Of a stretch of 40,936 nucleotides of DNA, positions 12,356 to 21,823 are shown piece by piece (position 1 is the first letter of the stretch; every line of letters starts with the position of its first letter). The DNA lies in contig PJEW03000029.1 in assembly GCA_002900995.3 (NCBI GenBank), forward strand, positions 1-40,936. Direction: 5' to 3'. The position numbers were made by a program, and so were the translations under genes. Source of the DNA: Ganoderma boninense. Its lineage: Eukaryota; Basidiomycota; Agaricomycetes; Polyporales; Polyporaceae. The notes under the pieces were generated by a model, which worked only from the letters and a program-made list of their open reading frames with translations, was not told the DNA's origin and did no database searches.

Positions 12356-12372
12356 GCGCAGGGCTCATAACC
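12356..12372 (-). promoter_or_regulatory. Primer-binding site of copia copy B (half initiator tRNA-Met)
   Basis: Directly inside the 5' LTR the + strand reads GCGCAGGGCTCATAACC. This is the anticodon stem-loop sequence of fungal initiator tRNA-Met (CAT anticodon within CTCATAA) as recalled for yeast. In element orientation the RNA would therefore be complementary to a tRNA fragment ending in the anticodon loop, as known for Drosophila copia, rather than to a tRNA 3' CCA end. Confidence 0.8.
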
Positions 12373-12798
12373 TGTTGGCTGCAGTGGCCCTCAGGACGTC
12401 ACAATGGCCTGTGTCAAGCTCTGTAAAGTCTGTATTGCAGGAAACTAAGATATGCTACTCACCTGTGTCAAGCTCTGTAAAGTCTAAGGACACAGAGCCT
12501 GACAGAGGCGTCGATACAGCTCATGGAGCACGTGCTAGGTAGAGTATGTAACGCTGTGCTACTGGCGCTGTTATGGCACCCAGGGAGTGAGAATTGCGGA
12601 CTGCACAGTGTAAAGTAGAGCAGGATGCGGATCTAAGCTAGTGGGAGTCTCTAATGAAGACGATGTTGTATCTCTATGGGATGTGCTACTCTAACGAAAC
12701 GAAAAATACCCCAGGTAGGGGACGATGCAATGTACGTACGGTGCGATCGCGGACTTGGTGCGATCAAAACTGCGGGCGCTACAGCACCGACTTCAACA
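12373..12798 (-). repeat. copia copy B 5' LTR (subtype B)
   Basis: 426 bp. By eye it differs from the 3' LTR at about a dozen positions, most of them in 12708-12775 (the U3 start in element orientation). There it matches the LTR at 21018-21443 better than its own partner. Confidence 0.95.
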
Positions 12799-14755
12799 CA
12801 AAGGATGGCAGGAGCTCAACCATGTGGCGAACCATGGTGTCGTTATTCTTAGCGTTGTCGCACGTTACGCGCACCTCCTGTGTCGTGTTCTGGTGAGTAA
12901 TTACAGTGTCCCAATATGCACGTGAAGCTAACTTACGTCTTCGTTGACTCGGAACTCTTCCAGGACGCCTATGAAGGCCTCCGCGAGATGCACCCCGGTG
13001 TGCGATTTCGCGACCTGGACCACATCAAGAACCATCGAGAGGGGTTCATCCTTGTGCTCGAGGTGTACGCAGAGAGCGACGAACGAGCGGTGGTTGGGAG
13101 AAGTCCACGCGTCCGTGGTGAAAGCCAGCTTGCCCTCGTATTCCTGTTGGTACGTAGTGTGCGTGTGCCATTTAGCCCTGTTCGCGCACAGTCACTAACT
13201 TAGTACCCACCTGTAGGAGCTTCGCGATATGATTCCAAGTGCACGCGAAGACTACCTTCACGTCGTGCGAGACTGTGGACAGCGAGGGAATGTAGTGCGC
13301 GGGCCGCCCGGTCTTCATCAACACCAGAAAGCCACGATCATTGACGATTTTGAACGGCCGTGCATTCTCACACACCCATTTCATGATTTTGGTGCGCGTT
13401 TCAAGCTTTGTGTGATTATGGTGCAAGTACGTGATCCGCCCCCCTTTTTTTCGCTCGAAGTGAGCCGTCAGTGGGGCCTCGCGCAGTACCTTGTCAAAAA
13501 CTTGGTCGCGCACATCCTCCGCATTCCCAAGCGCCTGCGCAAATGTCAGCGCCTTCTTGCCCCAGCATACCTCAACATGCCGTCTCATGTTCGACGTCGA
13601 GGTGGCGTCCTGGGTGTCGAGGTAGCGGCGCACTCCCTTCTTTGCCTTGCAGTTCTCCTTCGCGCACTTGAAAACATGGCATCGCTGCCCATTCTTGTAC
13701 TGGACTTCTGGCCAGGGTTCAAAGAATGCATAGATGGGTGCGTCCCAGCCTTTGATCAACTCGTCTGCGCCGCTGATATGTTTGTACACCAAAATGATTG
13801 CCACAACACAATTACGCACCTAGTTCGGCCTCGGAATCAAGTGCCATCTCCGCCTTCCCCTTCCCCTTCCCCCTTCCCCTTCTTCTTGCGCTTCTTTTCC
13901 CCACCACGATCCTCCTCATCCCCTTCCGTGCCGCTCCCATCCTCGTGCGCCTCTTCGTCACTCACAATCTCCAGGCCATCTTCATCAAGATCGGGCGAGG
14001 CACGCACTGTCTTTGAGCAAGTCCTGACCTTCAGCTTCTTCGCACTGCGCTGTGCGTCTGCGTCGTCATCCTTCTGGCGGATAGGCTGCGCCTTCAGCTT
14101 CGAGGGCGCCAGTCTCGGCTCAGGCTTCGCTTTTGGTTCCTTGGGCTCTTTGGGCTTCTTCGCAGGTTTTGAGTTGGATCCCGAAGCTGCGCACTTTTGT
14201 GCCTTCTTAGGTGGTGGAGATTTGCTTGCTGTGGAGGTTCCAGATTGCTTTTGCATAGCTGCAGATGTATATAAATGCCGAGGGGAGATTGGGATAGAGT
14301 TTTCGAGGGGGGAAGATTGAACGTTGATTGTCGATGGTCTTCGCACTTCGGTCATGTACAGTACCTGGGCCCTGGCAGCCTCCTGCACATGTTGCTTATG
14401 AAAGAACTACAGATCCTTTATTTTTGTGCTCCCAAACCTGTCTAAATTCCTACTATGGTGAATACTTCAAATTCCGCCTGCACACGAGGTATCGTACTCC
14501 GCATCGCGGGCGGCGTTGGGGTGCATCAATGAGTGCACTTGGCCTGGGCGCTACAATGGTCTTGCAAGCGCCCTACATGTGTTTTGCGCGCCTGCAGAGA
14601 TGGTGGCTGTGCAACTTGGCACTTTATGGGTGCTGGTGGCTGTGTGCTGGACTGGGGGGTATTTGGAAGGGTGTGGGTTTAGGCAAGGGTATTTCATAGA
14701 CACCCCCTACCCCTACCCTTCTGCACCCTTACCTCCAACCCTCCAAAACCCTTGC

Positions 14756-14773
14756 ACCCCCCGCTGATCCCTA
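14756..14773. repeat. hAT-1 right terminal inverted repeat
   Basis: Exact complement of 4739-4756, followed by GACAAGGG (14774-14781). Confidence 0.95.
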
Positions 14774-15797
14774 GACAAGGGCAAGGGAGTCGCAGGCAAT
14801 GAATCGGATTCCACGAAGTCATCAGGTGCAGAGGTATCAGACGGTGAGCCTCCCGTGGAGAGCGACAGATCTGGTGACAACTTTGACTTTGGAGACGTCA
14901 GCGGATTGTTCGCCCCCAACGACACTGACAACATGGCTGGTCCCTCCGGCACGTGCCACAGCAATGACAAAGTTGCTGACATCGTTCAGCCTTCCCCATG
15001 ATTCCCAGCGCGTGATCCTCCAGTCGCCAATGCAGCAACTGTTGACCTATAGGCTCCCGAACATGCTGCAAGTATGGCCGTGCCCCCCAATGGTGGACTT
15101 TGCGAGCTTGCGCGTCGCCAGCCTCCATGCTGGGTGGAACATCTTGGAGCACACATTTTTCCTTTTTTCTGGTCGCTCGCAGGAGAGGGTCAATATCACG
15201 ATGTGTTGGCCGGATGATGGCACATGGTATGCTCCGAAACATCGTGACAGCTGCTATCATATACACTAATACATTCTTCAGCTGCATCGCTGTGCTTCGT
15301 TCAAGGAACACAAAGTGGGGGAATGGGCAACATGAGACTACAGGGATCAAGCGTTGCCCATGGTCGTTCACCAGTCACTAGAGAACTGGGCAAGGTTCCT
15401 CAAGTGGATCCAGGATGCCACCCCGCATGCCACCTCCACAGCGAGCGAAGTGCAACAGTGGTTCCTGGTGGTCGGCATGGCCATCTGTGATGTTCATGTC
15501 TGGAACGAAGTAGAAGACAACCTCGATGTACTCCATGGTTGGCCGGAGTATATTCATCACAGCCCTGCTGATCTCAGTTGTGACCTCATAAGGTTCCTGG
15601 AACCTCTCCTCACTCGGATTCCCATTCCTTTGCACGAAGTCGATGGCCCTGCTAGGGCCCTGCCAGGTGCCTATGACATGCCCCAAGCGTGCCCATCCAG
15701 GAGCTGATCATCAGACCGATGCTGGCGTAGCCCCAGATCCAGGCCAACGTAGAGCACCAACTTCAGGCGATGCAAATGGCTGTTGATGAGGGCCTCC
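14774..15797 (+). pseudogene. Hypothetical host gene, right part after hAT-1
   Basis: Resumes at the duplicated GACAAGGG. One frame (DKGKGVAGNESDS...DNFDFGDVSGLF) runs to TGA near 15001 and continues in the same frame across further stops to about 15217 (PPNGGLCELARRQPPCW), the mark of a decayed coding sequence. A second open stretch, 15354-15707 (ENWARFLKWIQDATPHA, RFLEPLLTRIPIPLHE), is cut off shortly before the copia copy C LTR at 15798. I do not recognise the family. Membership of one gene with 3936-4738 is inferred from strand, style and the hAT junction only. Confidence 0.45.
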
Positions 15798-15813
15798 TGT
15801 TGGCTGCAGTGGC

Positions 15814-17506
15814 ACAAGCTGTGGTAAGGATAATGTATTATTTACCGGAGATAGCCTGGCACTGCAATGCAATATAAACCAACTCTGCTCGTAATGTAAT
15901 ACGAAGCCCCGGGATAATGCCCGGAGTTCCCTAATATAGTAGGCAGCCTCCGGAGGGCCTGTTATCAGTGCCCGGGCTGGCGCTTTTTTGCTGATTAGCT
16001 TAGATAAGGCCCCGGGGGCTTATCTGCCATCACTCCAGGGCTTCCCCCATCAATACTCACCTCCCATCAGCCACCCGGGCTCCTCCTGCCCTGCCACTGC
16101 CCAATATGGAAGGTGCTTGGGTGCCTGCACTTGGGCACCTTCCCCTTGCTATATCTCTCTCAATTCTAGACCGTTTTCCATGATCTTAGGTGCGTTCTGA
16201 TCGCGTTTTCAAGGCGCTTCTAACGCGCCTAATGCGCTGGTGTAATATGGTATACTAACATATACATACAGGTACCTTTGGTCGCTCTAGGAGCCAGTAA
16301 ATGGGCCATAGCTCGGGCAGTTTTGGACAGAATAGGACGATCTTGGGCGCGTTTTGCTCGCGTTAACAACGCGCACAGAACGAGCCCAAGATCGTCCGAT
16401 TTTGTCCAGCCGTTCCTCTGGTACATATACCCCTTCCTCCTCAGGAACAGGGTATTGGTATCTCAGGAACGGCTGAACTGTTTGGCACGCTCTTTGGTGC
16501 ATTGGGTAGGTACTGTATAGTGGTATCTGATGCCCAAGATATGGGCTAAACAGTGGTGGGGAGGGGAGCAGGAGGAGGAGGTAGGCACTCCGAAGGCTCC
16601 AGTGATCGTATCGGGACGTTCTTGGGCTCGTTGGAAAGCTGTGAGCAGCAGCTTTCCAGCGGTATGACAGGCAAAAAAACTCCGTCAAGCGGTTGCTGAG
16701 TTATGGGGGATACAAGGGTGGTGGGGCTGCCAACTGATCGCACTGTAGTATATTTTGTAGGATAGATACCTCCAAACAAATGGTGTGGCCAGATACCACT
16801 ATACAGTACCTACCCAATGCACCAAAGAGCGTGCCAAACAGTTCAGCCGTTCCTGAGATACCAATACCCTGTTCCTGAGGAGGAAGGGGTATATGTACCA
16901 GAGGAACGGCTGGACAAAATCGGACGATCTTGGGCTCGTTCTGTGCGCGTTGTTAACGCGAGCAAAACGCGCCCAAGATCGTCCTATTCTGTCCAAAACT
17001 GCCCGAGCTATGGCCCATTTACTGGCTCCTAGAGCGACCAAAGGTACCTGTATGTATATGTTAGTATACCATATTACACCAGTGCATTAGGCGCGTTAGA
17101 AGCGCCTTGAAAACGCGATCAGAACGCACCTAAGATCATGGAAAACGGTCTAGAATTGAGAGAGATATAGCAAGGGGAAGGTGCCCAGGTGCAGGCACCC
17201 AAGCACCTTCCATATTGGGCAGTGGCAGGGCAGGAGGAGCCCGGGTGGCTGATGGGAGGTGAGTATTGATGGGGGAAGCCCTGGAGTGATGGCAGATAAG
17301 CCCCCGGGGCCTTATCTAAGCTAATCAGCAAAAAAGCGCCAGCCCGGGCACTGATAACAGGCCCTCCGGAGGCTGCCTACTATATTAGGGAACTCCGGGC
17401 ATTATCCCGGGGCTTCGTATTACATTACGAGCAGAGTCGGTTTATATTGCATTGCAGTGCCAGGCTATCTCTGGTAAATAAGACATTATCCTTACCACAG
17501 CTGCTG
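15814..17506. mobile_element. Palindromic long-TIR element, 1.69 kb, in the copy C LTR
   Basis: Two arms of about 715 bp (15814-16528 and 16791-17506) are near-perfect reverse complements around a 262-bp centre. GCAGTGGC flanks it on both sides (15806-15813 and 17507-17514), and removing the element with one copy restores the copia LTR exactly. The ends read CAGCAGCTGTGGTAAGG (right, complemented) and ACAAGCTGTGGTAAGG (left). No protein gene is evident; open frames in the arms are mirror copies of each other. An 8-bp duplication points to a hAT-like transposase acting in trans. Each arm contains smaller hairpins, for example around 16326-16408. Confidence 0.9.
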
Positions 17507-17924
17507 GCAGTGGCCCTCAGGACGTCACAATGGCCTGTGTCAAGCTCTGTAAAGTCTGTATTGCAGGAAACTAAGATATGCTACTCACCTGTGTCAAGCT
17601 CTGTAAAGTCTAAGGACACAGAGCCTGACAGAGGCGTCGATACAGCTCATGGAGCACGTGCTAGGTAGAGTATGTAACACTGTGCTACTGGCGCTGTTAT
17701 GGCACCCAGGGAGTGAGAATTGCGGACTGCACAGTGTAAAGTAGAGCAGGATGCGGATCTAAGCTAGTGGGAGTCTCTAATGAAGACGATGTTGTATCTC
17801 TATGGGATGTGCTACTCTAACGAAACGAAAAATAGGGTAAGTAGGAGACAATGCAATGTACGTACGGTGCAATTGTGGACTTGGTGCGATCAGAACTGTG
17901 GGCGCTACAGCACCGACTTCAACA
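17507..17924 (-). repeat. copia copy C 3' LTR, main part (subtype A)
   Basis: 410 bp (17515-17924) plus the duplicated 8 bp. The missing 16 bp of the LTR lie at 15798-15813 on the other side of the palindromic element. The sequence is of subtype A. Confidence 0.93.
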
Positions 17925-17939
17925 CTCTCCCCTGATCGC

Positions 17940-19106
17940 TCAAGTCCCCAATCCCAGCATCTTTACCATCTCAAGCACCTTGGGCTTGGGCAGCGACTTG
18001 GTCAGGATGTCAGCAGGCATGTGCAACGTGCGCAGGTGCACTACCTCAATGCGCCCCTTGGCCACCTCATCCCGCAGCCAGTAGAAGCGCAGGTCCAGGT
18101 GCTTCATCCGCCCATGGTGCTCTGGGTTCTTCGCCACAGAGAGGGCAGAGAGGTTGTCGATGCGCATGCGGGAGGCAGAGGAGAGGCTGTAGCCAAACTC
18201 AGTGAGCAGATTGCGCAGCCAGAGCATCTCCTGCCCACACGAGACTGCAGCGATGAACTCAGCCTCTGTGGTGGACAAAGCGACGAGGGACTGGAGGCGA
18301 CTCGACCAGGAGATGGCCCCAGTGCCCATCTTGATCACATAGCCAGAGGTGGAGCGACCAGTGTCAGGGCAGCCAGCATGGTCTGCGTCGGTGTAGGAGG
18401 TGAACAGCTCTGACTCTGGCGAGGGAGCATAGGTGAGCTTGTAGTCGAGGGTGCCCTTGATGTAGCGAAACAGGTGCTTGACTGCCTTCCAGTGTGCCAT
18501 GCCAGGGTGCTGCGAGAAGCGTGCAAGGTTGCCCACAGTGCAAGCAATGTCTGGGCACGTGGCCACTGCAAGATAAAACAAAGAGCCGACCGCCTGGCTG
18601 TAGGGGATGTCCTGCATCGCACGGATGTCTGCTGGCGATGTGGGGGCCATGTCTGCGCTGAGGCGGAGGCCAGGGTCCATGGGGGTGCTGACTGGGTCAC
18701 AGTTGGAGAAGCCGTATCGCTCGAGGATGTCCAGGGAGTACTGGCGCTGCGAGATGGACAGAGAACGCTGTGAGCAGTTGTGCTCAATCTGCACACCCAG
18801 GAGCCACGACGTGGGGCCCAGATCTCGCAGCTTGAAGTGCTTGCGCAGGTCGTCCTTGACTCGCTGGATCGCTGCCTTGTCCTTGCCTGCAATGGTGATG
18901 TCGTCGACGAACACAGGGATAATGAGGCGCACACCATTGCGCAGGTACACCCAGACGCTGTGCTCGCAGGTGAGGCGTTCAAAGCCCAGCTTGGTGAGCA
19001 CCTCATCGAGCTTCTTGTGCCAGTAGTGGCCAGCCTGCTTGAGGCCATAGAGAGCCTTGCGAAGGCGCCACACCCACTGCGGAGTCTTCTCCTCAAACCT
19101 GGCGCA
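17940..19106 (-). pseudogene. copia copy C pol, RT second half and RNase H, open
   Basis: From FEEKTPQW to the stop at 17940 this frame is open without interruption, through VFVDDITIAG, PDIACTVGNLARFSQHPG, SYTDADHAGC and the C-terminal LPKPKVLEMVK. It is the best-preserved RNase H in the window and shows where copies A and B have private indels. It is separated from the upstream frame by the same +1 change as in copies A and B, and it lacks the 5' half of the element. Confidence 0.88.
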
Positions 19107-19819
19107 TGTACACCTCCTCCTTGAGCTCGCCGTTGAGGTAGGCAGAGGAGATGTCGACCGACTCGAGCTCCAGGTCCTCGAGGGCTGCAATGGCGAGGAT
19201 AGCGCGGATGGAGGCCCACTTGGGCGTAGGAGTGAAGGTCTCGTTGTACTCAAAGCCAGGGCACTGTGAGAAGCCCTTGGCCACCAGTCGGCCCTTGTAG
19301 CATTCAATGGAGCCGTCTGCATTGCGCTTGACCCAGAACACCCAGCGGGAGCCAATGGCCTTGCGACCTGGGGGCAGGAGGACGAGTTCGAAGGTGCCGT
19401 TCTCGACGAGGGACTGTAGCTCTTCCTGCGCTGCCTTGAGCCACTTGTTGCGCTCCTCAGGCTCGAGTGCCATGACCTCAGACATCGACGTGGGCTCCCC
19501 AAAGTGCTCCTGGCTGGCCTTTGATGCCTGCTCGACGACTGACTCGAATGCGACGTCCAGGGCATTATCGTAGGACAGGTAGTCAATGAGGGGGTCAGAG
19601 TAGACGTCATCGAGGCCTGCCAGCATCGCATGGAGTGCGTCCTCATCGCTGCTGTCCCCTCGACCTATGAGGTCAAGCTCGTCGTCTGAGGACGTGGGAC
19701 TCGGTGGGGGAGAGCGTGGACGGTTGGAGAATGCTCGATTAAGGCCAGGAGCAGCTGGTGCATCGACTGGAGCCTCAATGAGTGGATCAGGCGACGAGGA
19801 GCGTTCTGGCTGAGGAGAC

Positions 19820-19853
<34 letters not shown>

Positions 19854-21017
19854 ACACAGAGCGAATGCGGAGACGCTGGGGAACGAGGTTCTGGCATTCA
19901 AGGGCACGCTCATTGAGGGAGCCTTGGGGGCGAGAGGCACGTGAGGGGAGCTGCTTGCGAGTGAGAGCTGGATAGGGCCTGAAACCTGGGTTTTGTGCTT
20001 GCTGGTGCGCAGATGGAGCGACAGGGCGAGCGACTGGTGCAGGAGGTGGCTGAGCAGGTGGAGGCATTGGTGAACGAGCAGGGGGTGATGGTGAGTGAGC
20101 AGGGAGTTGCGCTGGTGGTGCAGGCGATCGAGCTGGAGATGGCTGGCGAGGTGGTGGAGGCGCAGGCTGTGGTGCAGGTGGCGCAGGAGGTGCAGGAGGA
20201 GCTGGGGGAGCTGGAGGCGCAGGAGGTGCAGGATCATCATGGCCGTCATCTCTCCCCTGATCATGCAGCTCTGGCACTCCTGGCACACCGTCGTCTGGTG
20301 GTGCTGCATCGTCAGGGCCCCCAGGGATGTCCACATCGTCGAGGGGCAGGCCAAAGACATTGATGAAGGGCGAGTTGCCAGGGAAGCACTGCTCATCGAA
20401 CACTGCATGTGACGAGTCAATCACCTTCTTTGCTGCAGGGTCCCAGAACCGCCAGGCCTTGGTGCCATCTGGATAGCCAATAAAGATGCACTTGCGTGTG
20501 TGGGGCTGCAGCGCCTTGCGGTCCTTCTTGCGGATGAGCACGTAGGCCAGGCAGCCAAAAACATGGAAATAGGACACATCAGGCTTGCGCCCATCGCCCT
20601 TCCAGGCCGTGTAGGGAATGCCACCGTCGAGTGCAGAGGTGGGCATGCAGTTGCGCATGTGGACAAAGGTGGAGACAGCATGGCACCAGAATGAAGGAGG
20701 CAGCTTGGACTGGGCAAGCAGGGCAGTGGCACCCTCAGACGTTGTCCTGTTGGCTCGCTTTGCAACGCCGTTCTGGTGGGGCTCGTCTAGCTCAGTGTGC
20801 TGCCTGTGGATGCCGTGCTCAGTGCAGAAGTCAATGAACTCCTAGCCCATGTACTCGCCGCCCTTGTCGTCCCATGTGGCCTTGATGCGCAGCCCCAGGC
20901 AGTTCTCAGCGTAGGCCTTGTACACCTTGAAGGCTGCAAATGCATCACTCTTGCACTTGAGGTAGGCCAGGGCCCAGAAACGTGTTGCATCGTCCACAAA
21001 CACCATCCAGTACAGGT
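19093..21017 (-). pseudogene. copia copy C pol, integrase remnant to start of RT
   Basis: The integrase part begins at LYWMVFVDDATRF (21017) with no upstream protease or Gag. One stop interrupts GGEYMG*EFIDFC near 20843. From Met 20658 to VYMRQV-stop (19093) 521 codons are open: the integrase C-terminal region, the proline-rich linker with PAP repeats and the RT fingers ending SSAYLNGELKEEVY. It shares LIDYLSYDNALDV with copy A, where copy B has LVDYLSYDEALDV, so copies A and C are the closer pair. Confidence 0.86.
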
Positions 21018-21443
21018 TGTTGAAGTCGGTGCTGTAGCGCCCACAGTTTTGATCGCACCAAGTCCGCGATCGCACTGTACGTACATCGCAGTGCCCCCTA
21101 TGTGGGGTATTTTTCATTTCCTTAAAGTAGCACATCCCATAGACATACAACATCGTCTTCATTAGAGGCTCCAACTAACTTAGATCTGCATCCTGCTCTA
21201 CTTTACACTGTACAGTCCGCAATTCTTGTTCTCTGGGTGCCATAACGGCGCCAGTAGCACAGCGTTACATACTCTACCTAGCACGTGCTCCATGAGCTGT
21301 ATCGACGCCTCTGTCAGGCTCTGTGTCCTTAGACTTTACAGAGCTTGACACAGGTGAGTAGTATATCTTAGTTTCCAGCAATAAAGACTTTACAGAGCTT
21401 GACACAGGCTATTGTGATGTCCTGAGGGCCACTGCAGCCAACA
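21018..21443 (+). repeat. copia LTR in + orientation (subtype B), capping copy C
   Basis: 426 bp, TGTTGAAG...GCCAACA, with the subtype B sequence near its start (GCGATCGCA, then CCCCC...GGGG). The five bases before and after do not match (CAGGT and ATATA), so it has no visible duplication of its own. Confidence 0.92.
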
Positions 21444-21469
21444 ATATAATAAGTACTCTTACTTACGGA

Positions 21470-21506
21470 GATAAGATAAGATAAGATAGATAAGATAAGA
21501 TAAGAC
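21470..21506. repeat. (GATAA)n microsatellite
   Basis: Six GATAA units with one interruption (GATA), in the 110 bp between the inverted copia LTR and the tRNA-like sequence. Confidence 0.9.
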
Positions 21507-21553
21507 CCAAAAGGTCGTTGGTATATGAATATACACATGTATAAGCTCATTAA

Positions 21554-21630
21554 GAGCCCATGGTGCAGTGGTTAACATGGCTGTTTCAACAAACTGGGTC
21601 TCTGGTTCAATTCCCAGCTAGTACAATAGC
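21554..21630 (+). repeat. tRNA-like sequence, probably the head of a SINE
   Basis: TGGTGCAGTGG (21561-21571) fits the RNA polymerase III A box and GGTTCAATTCC (21604-21614) fits the B box, at the spacing found in a tRNA gene. The expected acceptor 3' strand does not pair with GAGCCCA, so it is not a working tRNA. No SINE tail or flanking duplication was pinned down; the following 190 bp to 21815 are rich in short palindromes (an AGCCACAGTT / AACTGTGGCT hairpin at about 21720-21747). Confidence 0.55.
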
Positions 21631-21823
21631 ATTAAATATGTAAGTATTATGTATTTAATATAGCATTGTAAACCATGGTTAAACTGCGGCTTAAAGTGTT
21701 CTATTGTACCCTTGATCTGGAGCCACAGTTAACAGTAAACTGTGGCTCGTATAACTGCAGCTCAAAGTGCAGCTTGGTTAATTGTTAACTGCAGTGTTAA
21801 CTGTAACCGTGTTTAGCCTTATC

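Larger units (their letters stand above)
7034..12798 (-). mobile_element. Ty1/copia LTR retrotransposon copy B, complete, nested in hAT-1
   Basis: 5765 bp with two 426-bp LTRs (7034-7459 and 12373-12798), a polypurine tract, a primer-binding site and gag-pol between them. CAAAG occurs exactly on both sides (7029-7033 and 12799-12803), the 5-bp duplication usual for copia integrase. The domain order protease-integrase-RT-RNase H defines Ty1/copia (Pseudoviridae). Confidence 0.97.
4963..14256 (-). pseudogene. hAT-1 transposase gene, nine exons, split by copia copy B
   Basis: The transposase cuts and pastes the element. Inferred exons (+ coordinates): 13820-14256, 13211-13772, 12937-13143, 12889 to the insertion site and on to 6670, 6315-6584, 5836-6051, 5518-5762, 5267-5456 and 4963-5186. 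Introns are GT-AG, 47-263 bp; intron 5457-5517 has a TACTAAC branch site. Features in order: Lys/Glu-rich N-terminus, BED-like finger (FKCAKENC ... MRRHVEVC), TTDAWTSP, VTCDNA, RCFLHVLSLVVKA, an acidic spacer, MRWNSTYDTL, and the C-terminal dimerisation region (RWWKDKRSIYPNLSRMA ... VEQLFSRGQ). The copia insertion falls between LPSF and DGQR; excising it restores the frame. Further damage: an in-frame TAG at 5424-5426 and an apparent frame change in the Lys/Gly tract near 13850. The start Met is uncertain (14256 or 14388); a TATATA sequence lies about 10 bp upstream of 14256. Confidence 0.87.
4739..14773 (-). mobile_element. hAT DNA transposon hAT-1, complete, with copia copy B nested inside
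   Basis: Bounded by an 18-bp perfect terminal inverted repeat, TAGGGATCAGCGGGGGGT at 4739-4756 and its complement at 14756-14773, and flanked by GACAAGGG on both sides. The ends fit the hAT pattern YARNG. Without the nested 5.77-kb copia element and one copy of its duplication, hAT-1 would be about 4.27 kb, an ordinary size for an autonomous hAT. It carries one transposase gene on the - strand. Confidence 0.96.
15798..21443 (-). mobile_element. copia copy C, rearranged, LTRs in opposite orientation
   Basis: The 3' LTR (15798-15813 plus 17515-17924) is split by a palindromic TIR element. The internal region (17925-21017) holds RNase H, RT and part of integrase, then stops abruptly at 21017 within the integrase (LYWMVFVDD). 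There a full LTR in + orientation (21018-21443) begins. Flanks CCTCC on the left and ATATA on the right do not match, so this is not a simple insertion. Gag, protease and the original 5' LTR are missing. Confidence 0.88.

Noticed and set aside
13229..14320. 363-codon + strand frame
   Set aside because: Antisense to hAT-1 transposase exons 1-2; the - strand gives the BED finger and Lys-rich N-terminus.
15988..17331. Identical 70- and 80-codon frames on opposite strands
   Set aside because: They are mirror images in the arms of the palindromic element, with no protein features.
21554..21630. Functional tRNA gene
   Set aside because: A and B boxes fit, but the acceptor stem does not pair.
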